A DNA stretch of 64,000 nt, taken from assembly GCA_045543615.1 (NCBI GenBank), contig JAZPXL010000057.1, positions 24,817-88,816 on the forward strand, read 5' to 3'. The translations under genes were made by a program, and so were the position numbers. Positions 26,854 to 36,000 of this stretch are shown here, piece by piece (positions within the stretch are counted from its first letter, which is position 1; every line of letters begins with the position of its first letter). The notes below the pieces were generated by a model. The model saw only the letters and a program-made list of their open reading frames with translations. It did not search any database and had not been told where the DNA came from. The DNA is from CAG-390 sp045543615. GTDB taxonomy: Bacteria; Bacillota; Clostridia; Oscillospirales; CAG-272.

Positions 26854-27630
26854 ATGGAAAAAATCAGACTTCAAAAATATTTTACCGACTGTGGCGTGCT
26901 TTCAAGAAGAGCTGCAGAGCGAGAGATTGAGGCCGGACACGTCAAAATCAACGGCGTTGTTGCTAAGGTCGGCGATAAGGTAGAGGTTGGCCGTGACCGT
27001 GTCGTGTGGAACGGTCGAGGAATATATCCTAAGGCAAAGGAGCGCAAATTTGTTGTTGCTCTCCACAAGCCCCGTGGATATGTCTGCACTACAAGTGACG
27101 AAAAGGGACGCAAGAATGTAACCGAGCTTGTGGATGACCTCGGTCGCAGACTCTACCCTGTCGGCAGACTCGATATGCAATCAGAGGGACTCCTGCTTAT
27201 GACCGATGACGGTGCGTTTGCAAACCTGATGATGCACCCGAAATATCATATACCAAAGGAATACCGTGTAAGTGTCAAGGGCAAGCTTGACGAGAGAGCT
27301 GTGGAAATTCTTACTTCTCCACTAGTTATTGACGGATACAAAATTACACCTGCAACTGTCAGCATAGTTGACAAGAATGCCGACGGAGGCAGATTTGACA
27401 TCATCATTTATGAGGGACGTAACCGACAGATACGCAAGATGTGCGAGATGGCAGGACTTGAGGTCAGCCGTCTGCGTCGTACTCGTATAGGCCCGCTTTC
27501 CCTCTGTGGTATTGCACCGTCGCAATATCGCATTCTCCGTGACGATGAGGTGGCTACTCTGCGCCGTCTTGCCAAGAGCGCACCACCTAAAATACTTGAA
27601 TACGAAGACATAGAAATAGACGAGGAATAA
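26854..27630 (+). CDS. rluB: RluB/RsuA-family rRNA pseudouridine synthase
   Basis: Isomerises uridine to pseudouridine in large-subunit rRNA. An N-terminal S4 RNA-binding domain (about 1-50, 'RLQKYFTDCGVLSRRAAEREIEAGHV') precedes the catalytic domain, with the aspartate in 'YPVGRLDMQSEGLLLMTDDG' and 'EGRNRQIRKMCEMAG' later. 258 aa; GAAGGA precedes the start. Two bases separate it from the next gene. Confidence 0.93.
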   Translation: MEKIRLQKYFTDCGVLSRRAAEREIEAGHVKINGVVAKVGDKVEVGRDRVVWNGRGIYPKAKERKFVVALHKPRGYVCTTSDEKGRKNVTELVDDLGRRLYPVGRLDMQSEGLLLMTDDGAFANLMMHPKYHIPKEYRVSVKGKLDERAVEILTSPLVIDGYKITPATVSIVDKNADGGRFDIIIYEGRNRQIRKMCEMAGLEVSRLRRTRIGPLSLCGIAPSQYRILRDDEVATLRRLAKSAPPKILEYEDIEIDEE

Positions 27631-27632
27631 TA

Positions 27633-28019
27633 ATGCTTAAGGTTCTACCTCTACAAACAAAAGAAGAACAAGAGGCGGCGTGCCTGTATTGCTCTGCCCC
27701 CTTTCTCCCCGAAATGCTCGCATACGCAGCTTATGTGGATGAAAAACTCATCGGAGTCTGCCAGTTCAAGCTGACGAGCGAGGGTGGCGAAATTCATTCA
27801 CTTGACGCAATTGATGGCAACGATATCTTCCAGCCCCTCTTTGTAATGGGACGAGCTACACTTTCATTTATCGAAATCTGTGGCGGCGAGCGTGGATTTT
27901 TCTGCGCACCCGTGCGTGACGAGGTGCTTGTCGGCGCAATAGGCTTCAGAAAAGATCAGGACGGCAGATATTCTGTAAATCTCAAGGGTTTTTTCGACCA
28001 TCCTTGCTCCCATAACTAA
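27633..28019 (+). CDS. Small GNAT-like protein, function unknown
   Basis: 128 aa, starting two bases after rluB, so co-translated. 'YAAYVDEKLIGVCQFKL' followed by 'GEIHSLDA' resembles the central beta strands of GNAT acetyltransferases, and a later helix 'MGRATLSFIEICG' would fit the fold. The acetyl-CoA loop (R/Q-x2-G-x-G/A) is not clear, so catalytic activity is uncertain. Last gene of the lon-to-rluB cluster. Confidence 0.7.
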   Translation: MLKVLPLQTKEEQEAACLYCSAPFLPEMLAYAAYVDEKLIGVCQFKLTSEGGEIHSLDAIDGNDIFQPLFVMGRATLSFIEICGGERGFFCAPVRDEVLVGAIGFRKDQDGRYSVNLKGFFDHPCSHN

Positions 28020-28100
28020 ACTACCCCTTGTCGTCTTTTCTTCAAAAAGACTACATCTTCCGTCATAAATCGATTTAAAACACAACATTTTGCGTTTTAT

Positions 28101-28198
28101 TTGGTAATTAGTGGTAATTCTACACAAAGATACAGATATATTTTTGTGCAACCTTTTTTGGCATTTCCTCTTGTAATAATTGGTAATTTATGGTAAAA
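28101..28198 (+). repeat. Pair of TTGGTAATTnnTGGTAA elements upstream of spo0A
   Basis: TTGGTAATTAGTGGTAATT at 28101-28119 and TTGGTAATTTATGGTAAAA at 28180-28198 (15 of 19 identical), 79 bp apart. The second overlaps the spo0A -10 region. They may be regulator sites; this is inference. Confidence 0.4.
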
Positions 28199-28199
28199 T
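28171..28199 (+). promoter_or_regulatory. Promoter for spo0A
   Basis: TTGTAA at 28171-28176, 17 bp, TAAAAT at 28194-28199 with a TGG extension before the -10. Confidence 0.65.
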
Positions 28200-28239
28200 A
28201 ATATTGTCATAAAAAGCCAAAACGGAGGAAATAAAATTA

Positions 28240-29001
28240 ATGGAACAAAACAAGAGGATTCTTATAGCAGACGAAAATGCGACGGAGCGTCGCTCACTTG
28301 GCGATGGCCTGAGAAGAGCAGGTTTTACAAGAGTTGAAGAAGCCGCCGACGGCGAGGAGGCACTATCAAAGATTTCAATGGGAGGATATGATATTGCCAT
28401 TATTGACGTATGGCTCTCAAAGCTTGACGGAATATCTGTACTCCGTCAAAGTCGCTTGATTGATTCAAGTGGAGCTACTCTGCCATCGTTTATAGTGACC
28501 TCTCCGGTATCCAATCAACAGCTTTTCATTGAGGCTATGAATTCCGGCGCATCACTTTGTCTACTTAAACCCATAGATCTTCGTTCACTTTGCGAGCATC
28601 TCGGCGAGATCTGCTCGGAGAGAAGCCGTGAGGTTTCAAGAACACCCGATATTGAAACACAGGTTACAAAGATAATTCACCAGATAGGCGTTCCTGCTCA
28701 TATCAAGGGATACCAGTATCTGCGTACAGCAATTTTACTTACTGTCAAAGACAGCGATGTAATAAATTCTGTCACTAAGGTGCTCTACCCAACCGTTGCA
28801 AAGAAGTATCAGACAACAACATCAAGAGTCGAGAGAGCAATTCGCCACGCCATTGAGGTTGCGTGGGACAGAGGAGATGTTGAAACTCTCAATTCTTATT
28901 TCGGCTACACGATACAAAATGACCGTGGAAAGCCCACAAACAGCGAGTTCATCGCTATGATTGCTGACAATCTGAGACTCAAATATAAGCTGTACAAATA
29001 A
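28240..29001 (+). CDS. spo0A: Sporulation master regulator Spo0A
   Basis: Response regulator whose phosphorylated form starts sporulation. The receiver domain (about 1-120) has the acidic pair in 'ADEN', the phosphorylation aspartate in 'AIIDVWLSKLDG' (the usual proline after it is absent), 'VTSP' and 'LLKPID'. The C-terminal DNA-binding domain is highly conserved ('IIHQIGVPAHIKGYQYLR', 'SRVERAIRHAIEVAWDRG', 'KPTNSEFIAMIADNLRLKYK'). 253 aa; GGAGG precedes ATG. It stands alone, without the spoIVB neighbour frequent in other sporeformers. Confidence 0.95.
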   Translation: MEQNKRILIADENATERRSLGDGLRRAGFTRVEEAADGEEALSKISMGGYDIAIIDVWLSKLDGISVLRQSRLIDSSGATLPSFIVTSPVSNQQLFIEAMNSGASLCLLKPIDLRSLCEHLGEICSERSREVSRTPDIETQVTKIIHQIGVPAHIKGYQYLRTAILLTVKDSDVINSVTKVLYPTVAKKYQTTTSRVERAIRHAIEVAWDRGDVETLNSYFGYTIQNDRGKPTNSEFIAMIADNLRLKYKLYK

Positions 29002-29020
29002 TACCTTTCAAAAAAGAAAA

Positions 29021-29046
29021 CCGACGAGTGCGCTCGTCGGTTTTTT
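29021..29046. terminator. Bidirectional terminator between spo0A and the moxR operon
   Basis: Perfect stem CCGACGAG-TGCG-CTCGTCGG, followed by TTTTTT on the plus strand and TTTTCTTTTTT on the minus strand, so it can serve both convergent units. Confidence 0.85.
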
Positions 29047-29051
29047 CAGCT

Positions 29052-29744
29052 TTATTGCTGTCTGGCTTTTTTCTTTTTCTTTCTTTTGTCGACGATGACC
29101 TCAAGCTCCTCGACCGTCTCGTTTTCGATGACCTCACGACCTCCCGAATAACGAGCAACTTCATATGTATCAAAGAGCAAACGCTCAACCTCATCCCCCG
29201 CAAGCTCCCTTCTCATCTTTGACGGAGTTTGTCTGGGAAGCATTCTGTACCCACCTCTGATTCTGCCAAACATATACTCGGTAAATATGTATCTGACACG
29301 AATGCTGTTGTCCTCGCTTTGAAATGAATGAGGATTCTTGGCCCTGCCAAAGCGACGGCGACGTTCTCCACGCTCACGGAAAATAAAATCCCGCACGTCC
29401 TCGCCACGAGCTCTCTTTTTCTCAATTCCCAGCTTCTTTGCAACAACACCAAATACCTTGGAGAAAAATTTTGACACCGCTGACGCAACACGGGCCGATG
29501 CCTTGGCTATCTTCTCTCGGCTCTCCCTGTCGAAAAGACGCTTGAAGGATCTGACAGTAAGAACTGCGCCACCTCCAAAGAGGACTATTGCAATAATCTG
29601 AAGCGTGTAATTTCCAATTGAATCGGTAAACAGAAGCGCACCGTAAAGGGTGCAGAATACGTAGAACGCAGAAAGCGCAATTCTCACGGGAGAGAAGCCA
29701 CGTGAGCTTGCAATATACGAAAAAGCCTTTTTTATCTTTTTCAT
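29052..29744 (-). CDS. Membrane protein with DUF4129-like C-terminus
   Basis: 230 aa with two N-terminal transmembrane segments (about 20-40 and 45-65), a strongly basic middle and a C-terminal block 'RQTPSKMRRELAGDEVERL...YEVARYSGG'. This resembles the ETPxE...YExARYG pattern of DUF4129, a domain usually fused to or encoded beside transglutaminase-like proteins in MoxR-DUF58 operons. No transglutaminase core is present. AAAGGAGG precedes the start. Last gene of the operon; it probably works with DUF58/MoxR, by context only. Confidence 0.65.
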   Translation of the reverse strand: MKKIKKAFSYIASSRGFSPVRIALSAFYVFCTLYGALLFTDSIGNYTLQIIAIVLFGGGAVLTVRSFKRLFDRESREKIAKASARVASAVSKFFSKVFGVVAKKLGIEKKRARGEDVRDFIFRERGERRRRFGRAKNPHSFQSEDNSIRVRYIFTEYMFGRIRGGYRMLPRQTPSKMRRELAGDEVERLLFDTYEVARYSGGREVIENETVEELEVIVDKRKKKKKARQQ

Positions 29745-29756
29745 ATTCTCCCTCCT

Positions 29757-30944
29757 TTAGAAATGTTCTTCGTCCTCTCGGTCAAACTCACCGAGAAGGA
29801 CAACTCTAACGCCGTTTCCTCTGCGCTCAAGCTCGTTTATACGAGCGTCAATCTCGCCACTTGGACAGAGAATAAACATCAGCATTTCGGTATTATTCTC
29901 ACCCGAGGCAAGCATATCGTCAAGCAACGCAGGGAAAGAGCCACCGTCAGCAGCTCTCATCTCTGCCATACCCTTGAAAATGTCGATCATATGCGCCTCT
30001 CCACCCTCAATAGGATAGCTCTGCGTCATACTACCGTCGGGCTTTTTGCAGTTTGAGAAGAAACCGACGCTGTATCCGCCATATATCGCCTTACGAATCA
30101 GGTGCGCTGAATATGACAGCGCAAGGTCAGTTCTTCTTTCATACTCCGGAGTGTCAATTCCCGAATCACGCTCAAGATGATAGTCAATAAAAATTGCAAA
30201 TCTGCGACCTGCGCAAAACTCACGGTCATTGACCTTGAGTGGTGAGCCACTACTGCCTGCCGTCATATAGGTTCTTGCGCTAACCTTGAAGTTTATTTGC
30301 GAGACGGTATCTCCAAAGCGATAGTCACGCACGCCTGAAACAGTAAAGGGATCTGCAAAGAGCTGGCGCAACGCCCTCTCCTCGCCCACACTCATACTGA
30401 CAGGTGGTATCATCGGCTCAATGTCGAGTGGACGGGGATATACATATATCTCAGCCGGGCAATCAAACACCACCTCGCCAACTCGCTTTTGAATTATAGC
30501 TGTCTGCAGCTTGTAATGCCCACGCTTGAGGCAGATGAGCTTGTGACGGCGTCGTATGCGCATATATGGCCAGAGGTTGAAGCGAGATACGAAATATTGC
30601 ATTCCGTCCTTCTTCGGTGGCTCAAACTCCGTAAGCCTCAGCTCATTGTATAGGTACGCCTCGATGTCAATTCCGAGGATTGGGAAAAATCCACGATTGC
30701 ACACCGTTTCGATAAGCTCCACCTCATCCCCTGCATAAACACCACTTTCAGTAAATTCACGGGTATAGGTGATATTAGGCAGATTGCGATCACGAATTGC
30801 AATATAAATCTTCCACAATATAAATAACGCCAAAAGCCCGAGCACCGTCCAAAAAACATATGGAAATGCAGGTGAATACAAAAATGTCGCTATTCCCTCA
30901 ACTATCGCCGTACCAATATTTTCGAGAAACGAAAAAATATCCAT
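29757..30944 (-). CDS. DUF58 protein (MoxR-associated, VWA-like)
   Basis: 395 aa. Two hydrophobic N-terminal segments (about 15-45) are followed by a beta-rich region and the DUF58 core, 'FADPFTVSGVRDYRFGDTVSQINFKVSARTY', close to the family pattern 'G..F.g.R.Y..GD..r.I.W..sAr'. The distal part is von Willebrand-A-like ('RRFAIFIDY'). DUF58 proteins are encoded with MoxR ATPases and are thought to act in metal insertion or assembly of envelope complexes. It starts six bases after moxR. Confidence 0.88.
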   Translation of the reverse strand: MDIFSFLENIGTAIVEGIATFLYSPAFPYVFWTVLGLLALFILWKIYIAIRDRNLPNITYTREFTESGVYAGDEVELIETVCNRGFFPILGIDIEAYLYNELRLTEFEPPKKDGMQYFVSRFNLWPYMRIRRRHKLICLKRGHYKLQTAIIQKRVGEVVFDCPAEIYVYPRPLDIEPMIPPVSMSVGEERALRQLFADPFTVSGVRDYRFGDTVSQINFKVSARTYMTAGSSGSPLKVNDREFCAGRRFAIFIDYHLERDSGIDTPEYERRTDLALSYSAHLIRKAIYGGYSVGFFSNCKKPDGSMTQSYPIEGGEAHMIDIFKGMAEMRAADGGSFPALLDDMLASGENNTEMLMFILCPSGEIDARINELERRGNGVRVVLLGEFDREDEEHF

Positions 30945-30950
30945 AGGTGA

Positions 30951-31913
30951 TTATACTCCGGCAAATACAGCCTCGGTAGGCACTCTGGTAGATTTGAGAA
31001 TATCCTCAATTACCTTCTCAAGCGCACCACGGCGAATTCTTGCAGCAGATTCAAGCATAATTCTGTGGTCAAGAACGGGATGTGCTGCACGCTGAATATC
31101 ATCAGGAAGAACATAAGAACGACCACTGATAGCAGCATAACCCTTTGCCGCCTTCATAAGCGCAAGCGCACCTCTGGGGCTGACACCAAGAAGAACGCCG
31201 GGATATGTGCGTGTTGCCTCAACTATCGAAGAGATGTAATCCATAAGCTCAGGGCAAATGTAAATCTCAGGGAGAAGCGCGATAGCCTCGATCAGCTCCT
31301 CGGCTGTGACAACAGCCTCAAGGCTCTCAAGGGGGCTTGACTTATCAAAGCGAGCAAGAATACCAACACTTTCCGAGTGAGAGGGATATTCCATCTTGCC
31401 CTTCATAAGAAAACGGTCAAGCTGAGCCTCAGGAAGAGGGAATGTACCAAGTGTTTCAACAGGGTTCTGTGTCGCAATTACCATAAAGGGAGTGGCAAGA
31501 GGATAGGTCTTGCCGTCAATGGTAGCCTGCTTCTCTTCCATACACTCAAGAAGTCCCGACTGAGTTTTTGGAGTTGCACGGTTGATCTCATCGGCAAGAA
31601 GAATATTTGTAAATACAGGGCCACGAACAAATTCAAATTCGGAGCTCTTCATATTGAAGAAGTTGACACCTGTAATGTCCGAGGGGAGAAGGTCGGGTGT
31701 AAACTGAATACGCTTGAAGTCGCATCCAACACTTGCAGCCAGAGACTTGATAAGCATTGTCTTTCCCGTTCCGGGAACATCCTCAAGAAGCACGTGTCCA
31801 CCACAGAGCATTGAAACACAAATCATATCAATTGTGCTGTCCTTGCCGACGATGACCTTTGCAATATTCTCTTTTACTCTTGTGTATACGCTGGTAATAA
31901 TTTCGCAGTTCAT
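30951..31913 (-). CDS. MoxR-family AAA+ ATPase
   Basis: Chaperone-like AAA+ ATPase. Walker A 'EDVPGTGKTMLIKSLA', Walker B 'ILLADEINRATPKTQSGLLECMEE', sensor 1 'VIATQNPVETLGTFPLPEAQLDRFLMK' and 'LGVSPRGALALMKAAKGYA' cover the family from end to end. 320 aa. GGAGG lies eight bases before ATG 31913. It lies between a degenerate CpsB-like gene and DUF58 in the same orientation. Confidence 0.95.
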   Translation of the reverse strand: MNCEIITSVYTRVKENIAKVIVGKDSTIDMICVSMLCGGHVLLEDVPGTGKTMLIKSLAASVGCDFKRIQFTPDLLPSDITGVNFFNMKSSEFEFVRGPVFTNILLADEINRATPKTQSGLLECMEEKQATIDGKTYPLATPFMVIATQNPVETLGTFPLPEAQLDRFLMKGKMEYPSHSESVGILARFDKSSPLESLEAVVTAEELIEAIALLPEIYICPELMDYISSIVEATRTYPGVLLGVSPRGALALMKAAKGYAAISGRSYVLPDDIQRAAHPVLDHRIMLESAARIRRGALEKVIEDILKSTRVPTEAVFAGV

Positions 31914-31956
31914 TCAGAATTCCTCCAAATTTATGTACATATAATATTTTCCATAT

Positions 31957-32670
31957 TTAAATAGACTCAATAAATCTCGGATACGGCCTTGCACCTGCAA
32001 GCCTCTTGGCAGTTTTTTCCGCAAGCATTTGGGTTCTGTCATCGCCAAGTATGTCAAGCACTCTCCAAAGCCTCTCAGGTGGTTTATCACATTCACCACC
32101 AAGCGCATCACCAAGGGAAACAATATATCCGTTGTCGATCCAATTCAGATAACGCTTTTTGTTCTTAATTCCACCAAATCCCGAGAACGCCGAAATGTCA
32201 AGCTGACCGACAAAGCCCAGCGCAAACAATGACTCAGCATATTCAATTGGATGACGGTTGAGATGCGCAATCAAAACATCAAAATCACTACTCACAAGTC
32301 CACTTAGAACGTCAATGAGGTAAGAATCCCACTCAGTCTGTGGCATATCTGCAATAATAAGCCTCGTTCCGTCAACGGCAAGCCGATAAATATCGGGCAT
32401 AGTATTGAGCCTCTCGTCAACAAGAACCTCAGCACCCATATAAACCTTTGGCATATCTTTATTATATATGGAAGCAAAATCGCCAACTGCACGCCGTCTT
32501 GCCGTAGCAAACCTTGATATCGTAGTCCTTGACGGTGTGTAGTACGGAGTGGCAACAACTGCACCGATACCCATTTCACAGTATTGCCTCAAACAAACGG
32601 CAGCCTCCTCTTTATTCTTGCATCCACCATCAGCACCCGGCAAAACCTTTGCCGTAACATCAATCATCAT
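31957..32670 (-). CDS. CpsB/YwqE-like PHP-fold protein lacking most metal ligands
   Basis: 237 aa, collinear with manganese-dependent tyrosine phosphatases CpsB/YwqE that act on capsule tyrosine kinases. The active-site motifs are altered: 'D-x-H-S-H-x-LPGxDDG' reads 'DVTAKVLPGADGG', 'ATPHH' reads 'ATPYY', 'IAHPER' reads 'IAHLNR' and 'SDAH' reads 'GDAL'. Only one glutamate ('GAEV'), one histidine and one aspartate of the set remain. No kinase or capsule gene is nearby; it heads the moxR-DUF58 unit behind a consensus promoter, GGAGG site, ATG 32670. A non-catalytic scaffold or sensor role is inferred. Confidence 0.78.
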   Translation of the reverse strand: MMIDVTAKVLPGADGGCKNKEEAAVCLRQYCEMGIGAVVATPYYTPSRTTISRFATARRRAVGDFASIYNKDMPKVYMGAEVLVDERLNTMPDIYRLAVDGTRLIIADMPQTEWDSYLIDVLSGLVSSDFDVLIAHLNRHPIEYAESLFALGFVGQLDISAFSGFGGIKNKKRYLNWIDNGYIVSLGDALGGECDKPPERLWRVLDILGDDRTQMLAEKTAKRLAGARPYPRFIESI

Positions 32671-32718
32671 AAAAGGCCACCTCCGTTCATTTTTGCTTAT
32701 ATTGGAATATAATATAAT

Positions 32719-32747
32719 ATTATATCAAACAACAAACTCAAAGTCAA
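32719..32747 (-). promoter_or_regulatory. Consensus promoter of the CpsB-like/moxR operon
   Basis: Minus strand TTGACT at 32747-32742, 17 bp, TATAAT at 32724-32719. Confidence 0.8.
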
Positions 32748-32933
32748 TCACTTTCCACAAAAAACAGCTTTTGTACTTTTTTCGCAACTAAGACGATACA
32801 AGAATTACATTTTTCATTTTCAATTGATTTTGATTTTCATAACAGTTTGTTCATTAAAACAAAAGCCGTCAAATTTAATAAAAAATATGCAAAAATTCTT
32901 AACTAATTATAACACTATGTACACGATTTGTTA
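32748..32933. other. AT-rich spacer between divergent operons
   Basis: No gene or clear hairpin seen. Confidence 0.5.
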
Positions 32934-32962
32934 TTGATTTCAATATTTTAAAATGATAAAAT
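32934..32962 (+). promoter_or_regulatory. Promoter for the leucine-rich lipoprotein gene
   Basis: TTGATT at 32934-32939, 17 bp, TAAAAT at 32957-32962 with TGA before the -10 (extended). The ~105-base leader can fold into GGTTAGAT/ATCTAATC (about 32969-32993) and CGCACCC/GGGTTGCG (about 33006-33022). Confidence 0.6.
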
Positions 32963-33074
32963 AAAGATGGTTAGATCAGGCAATAATCTAATCACAAAGC
33001 ACACTCGCACCCACGGGTTGCGCAACTGCTTGTAAATACCTATCCGAACAAAAATACTTAAAGGAGGCAGGATT

Positions 33075-36000
33075 ATGAAGAAATCTCTAAAGCTCACACT
33101 TGCACTTACAATTGTTCTGCTTGTATGCTCGCTTATCATTGCGGCGTGCGACGGCAACAACACACCCACCAAAGACCCCGACGACACAACAGTCGCCGAC
33201 GTGACAAGCGAAGAGCTGGGGGGCGGCGACAACACAACTGACGCAGACGAAACTACATCTGCGCCCACCACTCCACCCACACCAACCACTCCATCTCACG
33301 TCCATAGCTTTAGCAATTGGACCGAAACAATCTCTGCCACCTGCGAGGGTGAGGGCAGACAAGAACGCTCTTGCGAATGTGGAAGAGTTGAAAGAAAGGC
33401 AATAGCCCAAAAGGAGCACACCACCGAGAGTGGCAAGTGCGAGGGCTGTGGCGAGGAAATTTTTCCCGACTACTTCTCTTTTAAACTCGAATACGGCAAA
33501 ACCGGCTACCAAGTAACTGCAAGTGGCGACAATCTGCCCGAGAATTTAGTTTTCCCCTCCACCTACCGTGGACTGCCCGTAACGAAGGTTTCGATTACAA
33601 CCAACAATTACGAGCAGATCAAGAGCATCACGTCTCCGGTAATTTCTTTCGATGTGTATAAGTTTGTCAATCTCGAAAAGCTCAATGTCCCCGAAGACCT
33701 CACAAATTATCAAAAAAACGGCATAAATAAGACGCATCCGTTTATCACAATAGTTGACAACTGCGTATATTTCGGAGACAGTGAAAACCCATACAGAGTT
33801 CTCCTTTCGTTTATGGATAATGAAGCCGAGACGCTCACAATTTCGGACAGAACAGAAGTAATTGCAAACAATGCATTGTCATTCCACGAAAATATAACTC
33901 ATATCACAATTCCCGACAGCGTCAGATTTATCGGAGATTATGCTTTTGAGTGCCTTACAAAGCTTGAGAACATAACACTCGGCAAAAATGTAGAAAAAAT
34001 CGGCGATTACGCTTTCAGTTATTGCCTCAAGCTCACAAGCATTTCCATAGGCGACAAGGTGCAAAGCATAGGAAGCCACGCATTTAGCGAGTGTCGTGAA
34101 CTGAATACCGTAACTCTTGGAAGTGGCGTTAAATCTATCGGCGAATATGCATTTGCGTCCTGTGTTTCTCTTGAGAGCCTGACACTTCCCGACGGAATAT
34201 CGAGCATAGGCCCAAACGCATTCCTATACTCAGGCATAACCTTTACCTCTTACAAAGGCTGCGATTACCTTGGCACAAAGGATAACCCCTACTACTGTCT
34301 GGTGGACGTCTCGCAAAACAACTATTTATCACGCATTGTTCTGCACGAGGACACAAAAATTCTCATCCCCGGTGCATTCAGTGGCTCAAATATAATCTCG
34401 GTACAAATAAACGATGGCGTTACTGTTATCCCGGCTTTTATGTTCTCGGGCAACAAGGTAAGTACGGTAGTGCTTCCCGATACCATAACTCATATCGGAA
34501 ACAACGCATTCAGTGGTTGCGCCTTGCTATTTAGTATCGATATACCCGAAAACGTGGTATATATAGGCGAAAATGCTTTTTCCGACTGCGCAAGTCTTCA
34601 AAGCATCAGCCTTGGCAAAAACGTAAAGCAAATTCCGAAAAACTTCGCAAGCGAATGCCGATCACTTGGGTATGTCGATCTCTCCGCCGTCAGCGAAATT
34701 GGAGACTATGCGTTCGCCAACTGTAAGTCTCTTACAAGCTTGAGTCTTACGAGCGAAAACCTCAAGCACATCGGCAACTATGCGTTTGACGGCTGCTCCG
34801 CAATTCAAAGCATAAAGCTTTCAGATTCACTTGAGTCAATCGGAGGTTATGCGTTTGACGGCTGCACCTCCCTCTCGGAAATAACGATTCCCAATTCTGT
34901 AAGATCTGTGGGTGGATACGCATTTTCAGATTGCAAAAACCTTCGCAAGGTAACTTTTGGCGAGGGCTTGAGCAAGATCAGTAACTACTGCTTCTATAAT
35001 TGCACTGCTCTGAAGGAGATCAATTATTCAAAGTCCATCGAGAATATCGGCGCATATGCATTTGCTAATTGCACTTCTATTGAAAAAATCGTACTTTCCG
35101 ACAGCATCAGAACCATCGGCAAGTATGCATTCTCGCACTGCACATCGGCAGAAAGTATCCATCTTGGCGTAAACATTGAGTCAATTGGTACAAAGGCTCT
35201 GGCGACGGGCGCAAGCCGTCACATCGTTTATGCAAATGACTTCTTGGATCTTTGTCAGATCGATGCGGCTTATCCGATACTTGGCACAATTAATGAGCTG
35301 TATATTAACGGCAAGCTTATAGATGAGGTTGTCCTTCCCGAAGGTATCGAAAGAATAACAGGAAATATCTTCCGTGGCTGGAACGGACTTGTGAGCATCA
35401 CAATTCCCGACAGCGTAAAGGTTATTGAAGACGGTGCATTTGAGAATTGCAAGAAACTCAAAACAGTTATTATCGGCAATGGAGTTGAGGTGATAGGCGA
35501 GGGCGCATTCAAGGGCTGTACATCTCTCGGAAGCGTCACCTTTGGCAAGAATGTCAAGTCCATAGGCAAGAACGCATTTACAAATACTGTACTCAAAACA
35601 GTAGTGCTCAACGAAGGACTTGAGAGCATCGGCGAGGGCGCATTCAAGGGCTGTGCATCTCTCGCAAACGTCACCTTTGGCAAGAATATCAAGTCCATAG
35701 GCAAGAACGCATTTACAAATACTGCACTCAAAACAGTAGTGCTCAACGAAGGACTTGAGAGCATCGGTGAGGGCGCATTCAGCAATATTCAAGCACTCAC
35801 AAAGGTTACTCTCTCCTCCACCATCAAGAGCTTTGGTGAGATGGTATTTGCAAACTGTAATTATCTCAAAACCATAGAGGTTGATAGCCTCAAAACCTGG
35901 CTTGGTTTCGACTTCCCAACGATTACAAGCAACCCCATCTCCACAGGCCGTGAGCTTTATGTAGGCGGAGAGAAGCTTGTAAACCTCACAATTCCCGAGG

